Positions 8,905 through 17,170 of a stretch of 38,775 nucleotides of DNA are shown piece by piece. Origin of the DNA: QAMX01 sp964448855 (GTDB taxonomy: Bacteria > Bacillota > Clostridia > Oscillospirales > QAMX01); contig CAYUXI010000017.1 in NCBI GenBank assembly GCA_964448855.1, forward strand, positions 1-38,775, given 5' to 3'. Both the position numbers and the translations under genes were made by a program. The first letter of the stretch is position 1. Every line of letters begins with the position of its first letter. Under the pieces are notes generated by a model. It did no database searches and was not told the DNA's origin. It worked only from the letters and a program-made list of their open reading frames with translations.

Positions 8905-8969
8905 GCAGTCACCTCGTCTCTGCCCCTCTGCCTATATACACAGCGTTTTTCGGGGCGGGTTGCATGTTT

Positions 8970-8997
8970 CCCAAAAAAACTGAAAAAAATTTTTGGG
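8970..8997 (-). other. Leader hairpin at the 5' end of the sigma-factor mRNA
   Basis: CCCAAAAA (8970-8977) pairs with TTTTTGGG (8990-8997). It lies just downstream of the predicted transcription start of the sigma operon on the - strand, so the mRNA would begin with an A/U-rich hairpin. Role unknown; it may affect mRNA stability. Confidence 0.4.
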
Positions 8998-9005
8998 ACA
9001 GGGAT

Positions 9006-9034
9006 ATCATACCATAAAACCCCGCGCATTGCAA
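9006..9034 (-). promoter_or_regulatory. Sigma-A promoter of the ECF sigma-factor operon
   Basis: On the - strand TTGCAA (9029-9034) and TATGAT (9006-9011) are separated by 17 bp, giving a start near 8999 and a ~95-nt leader. The rest of 8905-9272 holds no convincing gene. Confidence 0.65.
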
Positions 9035-9272
9035 CCGCCATCCGCATCTGGCGGCGGCGGGCAGGTGCATTCGAACAGAAGCAGAACACTTTTGTCTGCT
9101 GAAATCACACCCGCAGACGGAACAAACGCAAAAACAACAAAAATCGTGCAAAATTATGCGCGCCATTGCGGGCATAATCACGGAATCTTTCGCGGAAACG
9201 GCGAACCGGAAACGCCGAAAAACTGCTTGGGAATCCATTCGATGACCAAAAGTGATTTTTTTTGCCAAAATA

Positions 9273-9301
9273 TTGACAAACGCCGCGCTTTATGATATAA
9301 T
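9273..9301 (+). promoter_or_regulatory. Consensus sigma-A promoter of the Opp transporter operon
   Basis: TTGACA (9273-9278), 17-bp spacer, TATAAT (9296-9301): an exact consensus, implying strong constitutive expression. It leaves a ~150-nt leader before the binding-protein ATG; the leader carries a small hairpin TCTCCGA/TCGGAGA at 9381-9398 but no riboswitch that I recognise. Confidence 0.93.
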
Positions 9302-9457
9302 ACAACATATTCGATATCACTTGCCGCGGAAGGGCTTTCTTGGAACGATCTGACCTGTGAGAAATGCCGTGAATTCTCTTTCTCCGAGTGCTCGGAGAGG
9401 ACGCGAAAGACGGGCTCAACGCGAAAAGTGGTGCAGAAAATTTATGGAGGTAAGACT

Positions 9458-12028
9458 ATGAGCAAAAAGCTAACATCCATGCTCGCATTGGCTCTGTGCT
9501 TGGTTATGGTAGCTGGTTCTCTCGCAGGCTGCAGCGGTTCAGGTTCTGAAAACGGCGGCGTCAGCGGCGAAAACCCCTATAAACAGGCTACATACAACAC
9601 TTTTACGTCGACAATGCCCAGCAACTGGAATGAATTCACCTATGCTGATAACAACGATACCCAGATTATGGATTACATTGGCTCGTCGTTCTTTCAATAT
9701 GACTACAAGTTTGAAGACGGCAAGAAATATAATTCTGACGGCACGATCAACAAAGAAGGAATTGTTCCCGGCGCTTACACCGTGAACTACTCCGCAGCGA
9801 CCAAACTCGAAGACGTCACTTCGACGGTCGATGCCAAATGGGGCTACACCGATGCTCAGAAGCAGGAAGGCGGCTACGCCTGGAAGGTCACCCTGCGTGA
9901 TGATCTGAAATGGGATGACGGCACATCCATCAAAGCGTCTGACTTTGAATACTCCATGCAGCAGCTGCTCGATCCTGCATTCATGAACTTCCGTGCCAAC
10001 ACCTATTATGACACGCTGAAGATCAAGAACTCCCGCAACTACTTCTTCCAGAACCAGGAAGGCACGTACGAATCCGTCTCTGGCCAGGGCTTCGAGTCCA
10101 ACCAGGCCGCTCTGGATGCCGGCAAGACGCTGTACATCAACGCCTGGGATTTCTGGGGCGCTGAAGGCTACGTTGACGCTGAAGGCAACGAATGCCCGCA
10201 GTGGGTTGCTTACAATGACTCTGTCGTTTACGACACCGCTGACGCCTGGACGGCCGGTGCTGCAGTCGATGCATTCTCCGGTGAAAGTCTGTGGAGCGAC
10301 TACGCCTCCTACCTCGAAGTCGGCGCTGGCTATGCCGATTACTGCGGCGTTTACGTTGAAAACACCGTCCGTGACGTGAAGTGGGAAGACGTCGGCTACT
10401 ATGCGATCGAAGAAGAAAACGCGATCGTCATCTGCCTCGACAAGACCTACTCCTTCCTCACCGAATCCGGCGACCTGTCTGTCTGGTCTGCTTACTATAT
10501 GTCCAGTATGCCGGTTGTCCACAAGGATAAGTATGAAGCGGCTAAGATTGCTCCGTCCAACGGTGCAACCCTCTGGACCTCCAAATACAACTCCTCCCTC
10601 GACACCAGCGCAAGCTGGGGCCCGTACAAGCTGGCCGAATTCGAAGCCGGTTCGCACTACAAACTGGTCAAGAACGACAACTGGTACGGCTGGAACATGG
10701 ATCTGTATAAGAACCAGTACAACGTGACCGCGATCAACTGCCGCAAGATCGAAGAATTCGCCACACAGTGGATGGGCTTCCTGAGCGGCGAACTGGACGA
10801 TGCTTCGCTCCAGACCGAAAACATTGCTGATTTCTCCGATTCCAAGTACGTTTACTACACCACGACATCCACCGGTACCTTCGGTATGCAGCTCTTCAGC
10901 GACCTTAACGTTCTGAAGAACAGCGAAAACAACAACGGCATCCTCGCCATTCAGGAATTCAGACACGCTCTGAACCTGGGTCTGAACAGAAGCGACATCG
11001 TTTCGAAGATCTGGCCGGGCTCCACAGTCCCGTGCTTCGGTCTGATGAACGTTGCTTACTACTATGACATCGAAAACTCCCCGACGCTGGAAGATGGCGG
11101 TCAGTATCGTAACACCACCATCGCAAAGCAGGGCATCCTCCGCGCCTACGGCTTCACCGAGGACAACGGCAAGTGGTCCTCCGGCGATCTGAAGGATCTG
11201 AGCCTGGAAGAAGCCTATGATGCACTGACCGGTTACAACCCGGTGGCTGCAAAAGAAGAAATGCAGAAGGCCATTGACATTCTGACGGCCAACGCCGAAG
11301 AATATGGCTACGACTCCAGCAAGAACATCACGCTGATCTACGGTTCCTCCGTTGACAACGACAAGCATAGATTCCGCGCTGAATATCTCCAGGGCGTAAT
11401 CGACGGCCTGACCGAAGGCACCATCCTCGCCGACAAGATCGACGTCGTCTTTGATGCCTCCGCGGGCGCCAAGTGGGCGGATGCCTTCCGTTCCGGCGCA
11501 ACCCAGATCGGCTTCGGCTACGGCTTCTCCGGCAACGCATTCAACCCGTTCGACATCGTCGGCGCGTTTGTTGACCCGGATGACGACCTGAACTATCATC
11601 AGTATTGGGATACCTCCAAGATCAATCTGACCCTCAAGATGCCGGCTGGCGATTATGAGGGCGCAGGTGAAGAAATCACCATGAGCGTTCAGAACTGGTT
11701 CTTCTGCCTCAACGGCCGTGCAGCGTCCGAAAATCAGCCCAAGACCTATAACTGGGATGCGGGCTATGCACCGGCAGAAGCCAGACTGACCATTCTCTCC
11801 GCTCTGGAAGAGCTCACCATCAAGGAAAGCCGTTCTGTCATGCTGATTGCAGAAAGCGGCGGCTCCTTCCTCGGTGCGAAGTTCTCCTACCTCTCCGATG
11901 AGGATCATACGTTCATGGGCTTCGGCGGTCTGAGATACATTGAAGTCAACTACACCGACGAAGAATGGACGGCTTTCGTTGCTGAAAACAACAACGACCT
12001 CACCGCTGAATACAAGAAGTCTGAGTAA
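9458..12028 (+). CDS. Oligopeptide-type ABC transporter substrate-binding lipoprotein (SBP family 5)
   Basis: 856 residues from the ATG at 9458, which has the ribosome site TGGAGG seven bases upstream. The signal peptide ends in the lipobox LAGC (Cys25), followed by a Ser/Gly linker. Family 5 marks include LRDDLKWDDG with the SMQQLLDP stretch, GPYKLAEFEAG, VKNDNWYGW and the later FRHALNLGLNRSDI. The family normally runs 530-600 residues, so this copy is about 250 longer. It should capture peptides (or another large solute) outside the membrane and deliver them to the permease encoded next. Codon use is biased to preferred codons, consistent with high expression from the exact-consensus promoter. 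Ligand unknown. Confidence 0.9.
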   Translation: MSKKLTSMLALALCLVMVAGSLAGCSGSGSENGGVSGENPYKQATYNTFTSTMPSNWNEFTYADNNDTQIMDYIGSSFFQYDYKFEDGKKYNSDGTINKEGIVPGAYTVNYSAATKLEDVTSTVDAKWGYTDAQKQEGGYAWKVTLRDDLKWDDGTSIKASDFEYSMQQLLDPAFMNFRANTYYDTLKIKNSRNYFFQNQEGTYESVSGQGFESNQAALDAGKTLYINAWDFWGAEGYVDAEGNECPQWVAYNDSVVYDTADAWTAGAAVDAFSGESLWSDYASYLEVGAGYADYCGVYVENTVRDVKWEDVGYYAIEEENAIVICLDKTYSFLTESGDLSVWSAYYMSSMPVVHKDKYEAAKIAPSNGATLWTSKYNSSLDTSASWGPYKLAEFEAGSHYKLVKNDNWYGWNMDLYKNQYNVTAINCRKIEEFATQWMGFLSGELDDASLQTENIADFSDSKYVYYTTTSTGTFGMQLFSDLNVLKNSENNNGILAIQEFRHALNLGLNRSDIVSKIWPGSTVPCFGLMNVAYYYDIENSPTLEDGGQYRNTTIAKQGILRAYGFTEDNGKWSSGDLKDLSLEEAYDALTGYNPVAAKEEMQKAIDILTANAEEYGYDSSKNITLIYGSSVDNDKHRFRAEYLQGVIDGLTEGTILADKIDVVFDASAGAKWADAFRSGATQIGFGYGFSGNAFNPFDIVGAFVDPDDDLNYHQYWDTSKINLTLKMPAGDYEGAGEEITMSVQNWFFCLNGRAASENQPKTYNWDAGYAPAEARLTILSALEELTIKESRSVMLIAESGGSFLGAKFSYLSDEDHTFMGFGGLRYIEVNYTDEEWTAFVAENNNDLTAEYKKSE

Positions 12029-12061
12029 TCACTCAACATTTTTTAGCGTTGTCATGCGTAT

Positions 12062-12098
12062 GCAAACGGCGGTGGGCAATTCGCCTGTCGCCGTTTGC
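12062..12098 (+). other. Intergenic hairpin 1 after the binding-protein gene
   Basis: GCAAACGGCG (12062-12071) pairs with its complement at 12089-12098. No U-tract follows, so it is more likely an mRNA 3'-end stabiliser or attenuator than a full terminator. Confidence 0.7.
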
Positions 12099-12132
12099 TG
12101 CATTCCACGCTTACAGCGTTTCCTGCAACACT

Positions 12133-12162
12133 CTGCCGACTGCGCTTCGGCGCAGTCGGCAG
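12133..12162 (+). other. Intergenic hairpin 2: 13-bp stem with UUCG tetraloop
   Basis: CTGCCGACTGCGC (12133-12145), loop TTCG, then the perfect complement (12150-12162). UUCG loops closed by C-G are exceptionally stable. There is no U-tract, so a role in protecting the upstream binding-protein message is plausible. Confidence 0.85.
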
Positions 12163-12235
12163 GGGATCCCTGCATCAGTTTCCATGTTATTTTGACGTTC
12201 AATTTTTGCTTTTGATTTTCTGTGCGGATGCACAC

Positions 12236-12273
12236 GCGCCGCAAAAAGCCAATGCGTGCTTTTTGCGTGGCGC
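12236..12273 (+). other. Intergenic hairpin 3: long stem with 2-nt bulge
   Basis: GCGCC-GCAAAAAGC (12236-12249) pairs with GCTTTTTGC-GT-GGCGC (12258-12273), a 14-bp stem with a two-base bulge. It lies 47 bp before the permease ATG and may limit permease translation or mark a processing site. Confidence 0.75.
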
Positions 12274-12320
12274 ACACGACGATACCTGGTTTGAAATCAA
12301 ACAAGCGGAGGGGAAAACCT

Positions 12321-13328
12321 ATGTACATGTTTAAGTATGTGATGAAACGAATCGGGCTGATGTTGTTCACGTTTCTCATCATCGTCACGATGTGTTTCGT
12401 CCTGATTAAGCTGTTGCCGATTCCCACAACTGCTCTTCCCGGACAGGACCCCGAAATTGTTATGAGAACGCTTGAGGGAAGAGGCTGGATTACCAATATC
12501 AGAGAGGGCTCAAACGGCGTCTGGGAATATGACCGTGTGCCTATCCTGCTGCAATATGGGAATTACATCAAACGAATCGTGACTGAGGGCGACTTCGGTA
12601 TTGTGACTACCTACGGCGAATATCTCAATATGGATATCTGGGAAGTGTTTGTCTCGCACCTCCCGCCCACCATCTTGATCAATATATATTCCACCCTGCT
12701 CGGCGTGCCGATCGGTCTGGCTCTCGGGATTCTGGCCGCATTGAAAAAGAACAAATGGCAGGATCAGGCCATCAACGTGTTTATCATGCTGTTGATTTCC
12801 GTCCCGTCCATCGTTCTGGCGCTGCTGATTCAGTATGTCTTCTGCTTCAAGCTGGGCTGGTTCCCGCTGACCATGTCGACGAGTGACGCGTATTTCACCT
12901 GGCCGGTCTTCCGCTCCATGCTGCCCGCCGTGTTCGCACTCTCACTCGGCTCCATCGCCGGGTATGCGCGATATACCCGCGCCGAGCTGTCCGAGGTGCT
13001 GACCAGCGAGTTCATGCTCTTAGCGCGGACGAAGGGTCTGACCAAGCGCCAGACGATTTACCGCCACGCGCTGCGCAACTCGATGGTCGTTATCTTCCCG
13101 TCCATCCTGTCCGAGTTCGTATCGGTCCTCTCCGGCTCGCTCATCATTGAAAAAATGTTCGCCATCAACGGCGTCGGCGGCCTGTATCTGAACTCGATCA
13201 CCTTCCAGGATTATGACTTCTTCATGCTGCTTTCCTGCTTCTATACGCTGGTCAGCCTGATGGCGGGAATCGTCATTGACATCAGCTACGGCTTCATTGA
13301 TCCGAGAATCAGAATGGGGGCGAAATAA
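12321..13328 (+). CDS. OppB/DppB-type ABC transporter permease
   Basis: 335 residues from the ATG at 12321 (GGAGGGG site seven bases upstream; the longer open frame upstream runs through a hairpin and is not used). Six membrane helices are visible, the first at about residues 10-32 with the usual LIKLLP end. The EAA loop that docks on the ATPase reads RTKGLTKRQTIYRHALRN. Length and layout are ordinary for this subunit, unlike the other components of the system. It forms half of the membrane channel with the OppC homologue, which starts 2 bp after its stop. Confidence 0.92.
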   Translation: MYMFKYVMKRIGLMLFTFLIIVTMCFVLIKLLPIPTTALPGQDPEIVMRTLEGRGWITNIREGSNGVWEYDRVPILLQYGNYIKRIVTEGDFGIVTTYGEYLNMDIWEVFVSHLPPTILINIYSTLLGVPIGLALGILAALKKNKWQDQAINVFIMLLISVPSIVLALLIQYVFCFKLGWFPLTMSTSDAYFTWPVFRSMLPAVFALSLGSIAGYARYTRAELSEVLTSEFMLLARTKGLTKRQTIYRHALRNSMVVIFPSILSEFVSVLSGSLIIEKMFAINGVGGLYLNSITFQDYDFFMLLSCFYTLVSLMAGIVIDISYGFIDPRIRMGAK

Positions 13329-13330
13329 GC

Positions 13331-14920
13331 ATGGCTGCAATCAACCAATTTGAGAATATCCCGGCTGAGAAGTTCCAGTTTGCCAAAAAGACCGACCTTT
13401 CTCACGACAAAAAGCTCGACACCAAGCCGGTCAGCTATTTCCAGGGCGCGTTTCGCCGCTTCAGCAAGAACAAGGGCGCGGTTGTCGGCGGCATCGTCGT
13501 GCTGTGCCTGCTGCTCTTTGCCATCATTGCACCGTTCTTCACCCCATATCGCCCGGCTTACTATGACATGATGTATACCTATGTGTCGCCCAAGAACAGC
13601 CTGTGCGTCAAAATGGGTCTGGATTTCTGGGACGGCTGCAAGGTCAAGGATACCAACAAGCTCGGCTACCTCCGCGATATGGCCATCGTCCAGGAAACGG
13701 GGCGCGAGGTCATCAAGGACGGCGAATACACCGTCAGCGAGGACGGCTCCAATTATACCTACCGCTATGATACGTACTACGGCATTGGCTTCGGCAAGTA
13801 CCGGATCATTTCCCGTGCGGAATATGAGGATATCCAGGCGTATCAGAACGAAACCGGGATTCAGGTGCTGTATCCGGTTGTCTCTCTGAGCGAACGCAAC
13901 CAGATGCTGGAAAAGAATAAGTACGACGCCAACATCTATTACGAAGTCGAAAACCCGAAGGCTTCGGTCATCCGCCCGAAGCTGGATGCCAACGGCAACA
14001 TCATCCCCAATTACTGGAAGTATGAGCCGGGCAATGAGACGGCGACCATGTCGAAGTACAATTCCCTCCGCATTGAAGGTGAAAACGGACTTCAGAAAAA
14101 CGGCAAGACGTATTATTACGTCTACGGCCGTGAGGTCGATGGCGGCATTGAGGTTCGTGCGGAGTACTATGAATATTACATCTACAGCCATACCCGCCTG
14201 AAAAACGACGGCATCACCGAACCCTACTTCCTGTTCGGCACAACCGAAACAGGGAAGGATATCTTTGCCTGCCTGGCCTACGGCGCAAGATTCTCCTTTG
14301 TGTTCGCCATCATCGTCGCCGCGGTGAACTTCATCGTCGGCGTCATCTGGGGCTCCATCGCGGGCTACTTCGGCGGCAAGGTTGACCTGTTCATGGAACG
14401 GTTCTCCGAAATTCTCGGTGCCGTGCCGACCATGATCGTCATCACGCTGCTCAAATACCACATGGGCTCGTCGAGTCAGGCGATTGTCCTGTTCATCGCA
14501 TTCTTTGCAACGGGCTGGATTGGCATGGCCGGTACAACGCGTATGCAGTTCTACCGCTTTAAGAATCAGGAATACGTTCTGGCTGCCAGAACACTCGGCG
14601 CCAGCAACTCGCGCATCATGTTCCGGCACATCTTCCCGAACGGCCTCGGCACCATCGTTACGAGTGTCGCGCTCGTCATTCCTTCCATGATTTATTCGGA
14701 AACGAGTCTTTCCTACCTCGGCATCATCAACCTGGAAGCCGGGAACACGACCAGCGTCGGTACGCTGATCGCCGCCGGGCAGAAATCGCTGATGGCGAAC
14801 GCCGCGTATGTCTCCTTCTTCCCGTGCGCCTTCCTGGTGCTGCTCATGTTAAGCTTCAACCTGTTCGGCAACGGTCTGCGCGATGCGTTCAACCCGTCGC
14901 TCAGAGGATCGGAGGATTAA
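13331..14920 (+). CDS. OppC/DppC-type ABC transporter permease with a large extracytoplasmic insertion
   Basis: 529 residues against about 300 in ordinary OppC. The first membrane helix is at about 47-68 (GGIVVLCLLLFAII). The family motif that normally follows within some 30 residues (FGTTETGKD here) only appears at about residue 302, so roughly 200 residues rich in Tyr, Asp, Lys and Glu are inserted between helix 1 and helix 2 on the outer face. Helices 2-6 and the EAA loop (AARTLGASNSRIMFRHIFPNG) are normal. The insertion is in the right place to touch the substrate-binding protein, itself enlarged. It follows oppB by 2 bp and precedes the ATPase gene by 3 bp, so assembly is coupled. Confidence 0.9.
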   Translation: MAAINQFENIPAEKFQFAKKTDLSHDKKLDTKPVSYFQGAFRRFSKNKGAVVGGIVVLCLLLFAIIAPFFTPYRPAYYDMMYTYVSPKNSLCVKMGLDFWDGCKVKDTNKLGYLRDMAIVQETGREVIKDGEYTVSEDGSNYTYRYDTYYGIGFGKYRIISRAEYEDIQAYQNETGIQVLYPVVSLSERNQMLEKNKYDANIYYEVENPKASVIRPKLDANGNIIPNYWKYEPGNETATMSKYNSLRIEGENGLQKNGKTYYYVYGREVDGGIEVRAEYYEYYIYSHTRLKNDGITEPYFLFGTTETGKDIFACLAYGARFSFVFAIIVAAVNFIVGVIWGSIAGYFGGKVDLFMERFSEILGAVPTMIVITLLKYHMGSSSQAIVLFIAFFATGWIGMAGTTRMQFYRFKNQEYVLAARTLGASNSRIMFRHIFPNGLGTIVTSVALVIPSMIYSETSLSYLGIINLEAGNTTSVGTLIAAGQKSLMANAAYVSFFPCAFLVLLMLSFNLFGNGLRDAFNPSLRGSED

Positions 14921-14923
14921 GAC

Positions 14924-17170
14924 ATGAATCAAATGGATAAAGAAGTCAAATTATCGGTGAACAACCTGAGAATGTCCTTCCGCACGGATGCGGGCAAGGT
15001 GCAGGCGGCTCGCGATATTTCCTTCGACCTTCACAAGGGTGAAACGCTGGCCATCGTCGGTGAGTCCGGCTCCGGCAAATCCGTGACGGCCAAGGCCATC
15101 ATGGGCATTTCTGCAGTCAACGCGATTCATGAGGGCGGCGAAATCCTCTACGACGGCAAGGATCTGCTCCGCATCCCGGAAGAGGAGATGCACAAGCTCC
15201 GCGGCGATAAAATCGCTATGATCTTCCAGGATCCGCTCTCCGCGCTCAACCCGATCATGCGAATCGGCAAGCAGATCACCGAGGCCATGCTGCTCAAAAA
15301 TGAGGCCAATCGGCATGAAGGCCGCGAAACCTTCAACAAGATGCTGGCGTCTCTCTCTGAAATGATGACGGCGGCGCTGGAGGCTGGTGCGAAATGCAGC
15401 ATCGCGGCCTCCGAGATTCCGCACTATATCAAGACGTTCGACAACTTCAACATCTGCGCCATTCGGCTGGAAAACAGCTACAACGCCGCACATACGGCGG
15501 CTGAAGAGCTGATCGCCATCATTGACGAGTTTTTGTTCCTGACCGAAAAGAAGCAGAAGGTAGACGTCATCGCGACGCTCAACCTGATCGGCCACAAGCT
15601 CGCCGATATCCAGGACAAGTATTTCACCGCCGGATATGCGGACGTGCTCAGCCAGCATAAGGCGGAGCTGGCCAATGTCAAGCGGATTGAAAAATCCAAG
15701 ATGACAATCTGGGACGGCGTCAAGAAGGTCGTCACCATGAGCGCCAATAAGCGCGACGCTTCACCGGAGACGGCGACGGCGCTGGCAGCCATGCGTGAAA
15801 CGGCTGAAAAAATGCTGGCACAGCCGAAATACAACTTCTTCCGCATCGGGTATTATATCTATAAGCACCCGGACGAGGATCTCAGCAAAATGTCGGCGGA
15901 GCAGGCCAACGACATGGCGTACCGGTTCCTGAACGAGGACTTTATGGATTCGTTCATGCAGCTGGAGAAGATCGCCGTTGACTACTCCTTCCGCAAAATG
16001 CTGGAAAACAAGCAGAAGACGATTGATGAGCTGGAGGCTGCCGTTCGCTTCTTTGAAAAGGGCGGCTTCACCGAGAAGGAAGCCGATGAGCTCTGCAAAC
16101 GCGTCGATCAGTGCGTCCGCGATACGATTGACCCGCTGGCACCTGTCAAGGATAGCCTCGCCTATACGCTAGGCGGTGCGCTGGAACGCGAAATTAAGAA
16201 GTATTTCTTCTACATCAAGAATAACCCCAAGGAGGAAAAGCGCTTTGCCCGCCAGACGGCGAAGCGTGAGGCGCTGCTGGCCAGGGGCAAGACGGTCGAT
16301 TGGGAAGTCATTCCGAAGTCGGTCATTGAGCCGGAGGAACAGATTCGGGCGATCAACTCTGTCCTCAACCACGCGATTGACCGGTTCCGCTCCGACCTCG
16401 ACAAGGCGGAGACATTCGACGTCGATCAGCGCTGCATCGAGATCGTCGATTTCCTCAAGGAAAAGGCATCTCAGGTCGTCAATACGCTGACCAAGCGGAT
16501 TGCCAAGGAAAAGGCCATCAAGCTGATGGAGGAAGTCGGTATCCCCGAGCCGCGCATCCGCTACCGGCAGTATCCGTTCGAGTTCTCCGGCGGTATGCGG
16601 CAGAGAATCGTCATTGCGATTGCACTGTCGGCCAACCCCGACATCCTGATCTGCGATGAGCCGACCACGGCACTGGACGTGACCATTCAGGCGCAGATTC
16701 TGGAGCTGATCAACCGCCTGAAGCGCGAGCACAACCTGTCCATCATCTTCATCACGCACGACCTCGGCGTCGTCGCGAATATGGCGGATCGAATCGCCGT
16801 CATGTATGCGGGCAAGATCGTCGAATACGGCACGGCGAACGAAGTGTTCTACAACCCGCAGCACCCCTACACCTGGGCACTGCTCTCGTCGATGCCCGAC
16901 CTGGACACCAACGAAAAGCTGGATGCCATTCCCGGTACGCCGCCGAACATGATCTACCCGCCTGTCGGGGATGCATTTGCGGAGCGGAACAAGTACGCGC
17001 TGGAAATCGATTTCGAACAGCAGCCGCCGATGTACGAGGTTTCTCCCACGCACTACGCGGCCACCTGGCTGCTCCATCCGAATGCTCCGAAGGTTGAAAT
17101 GCCGAAGATCATTACGGAGCGGATCAAGCGCATGAAGGAAAGGGGAGGCAACAATGGCGAACAACAATAA
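14924..17170 (+). CDS. OppD/DppD-type ATP-binding protein with a ~390-residue internal insertion
   Basis: 748 residues, over twice the usual ~330. Walker A GESGSGKS is at 46-53 and the Q-loop Gln102 is in IFQDPLSALNP. The signature FSGGMRQR comes only at 554-561, followed by Walker B ILICDEPT (Asp578-Glu579), the H-loop ITHDLG and the C-terminal Opp-type domain with HPYTWALLSS and IPGTPPNM. The Q-loop to signature distance is 452 residues instead of about 60, so the helical subdomain carries an insert of about 390 residues (about 120-520). The insert is charged and mostly helix-forming. All catalytic motifs are intact, so ATP hydrolysis should be retained. The 3' end overlaps the next ATPase gene by 17 bp. 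The C-terminal Cys-rich cluster of some OppD proteins is absent. Confidence 0.92.
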   Translation: MNQMDKEVKLSVNNLRMSFRTDAGKVQAARDISFDLHKGETLAIVGESGSGKSVTAKAIMGISAVNAIHEGGEILYDGKDLLRIPEEEMHKLRGDKIAMIFQDPLSALNPIMRIGKQITEAMLLKNEANRHEGRETFNKMLASLSEMMTAALEAGAKCSIAASEIPHYIKTFDNFNICAIRLENSYNAAHTAAEELIAIIDEFLFLTEKKQKVDVIATLNLIGHKLADIQDKYFTAGYADVLSQHKAELANVKRIEKSKMTIWDGVKKVVTMSANKRDASPETATALAAMRETAEKMLAQPKYNFFRIGYYIYKHPDEDLSKMSAEQANDMAYRFLNEDFMDSFMQLEKIAVDYSFRKMLENKQKTIDELEAAVRFFEKGGFTEKEADELCKRVDQCVRDTIDPLAPVKDSLAYTLGGALEREIKKYFFYIKNNPKEEKRFARQTAKREALLARGKTVDWEVIPKSVIEPEEQIRAINSVLNHAIDRFRSDLDKAETFDVDQRCIEIVDFLKEKASQVVNTLTKRIAKEKAIKLMEEVGIPEPRIRYRQYPFEFSGGMRQRIVIAIALSANPDILICDEPTTALDVTIQAQILELINRLKREHNLSIIFITHDLGVVANMADRIAVMYAGKIVEYGTANEVFYNPQHPYTWALLSSMPDLDTNEKLDAIPGTPPNMIYPPVGDAFAERNKYALEIDFEQQPPMYEVSPTHYAATWLLHPNAPKVEMPKIITERIKRMKERGGNNGEQQ

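Noticed and set aside
9302..9457. Possible riboswitch in the Opp leader
   Set aside because: Only a small hairpin is seen; no conserved aptamer pattern that I recognise and no terminator before the start.
9539..11908. Open frame of 789 codons on the - strand
   Set aside because: Full antisense of the binding-protein gene, whose codon bias suppresses stops on the other strand; composition is not protein-like.
13286..14629. Open frame of 447 codons on the - strand
   Set aside because: Antisense of the OppC homologue; no ribosome site and no recognisable motif.
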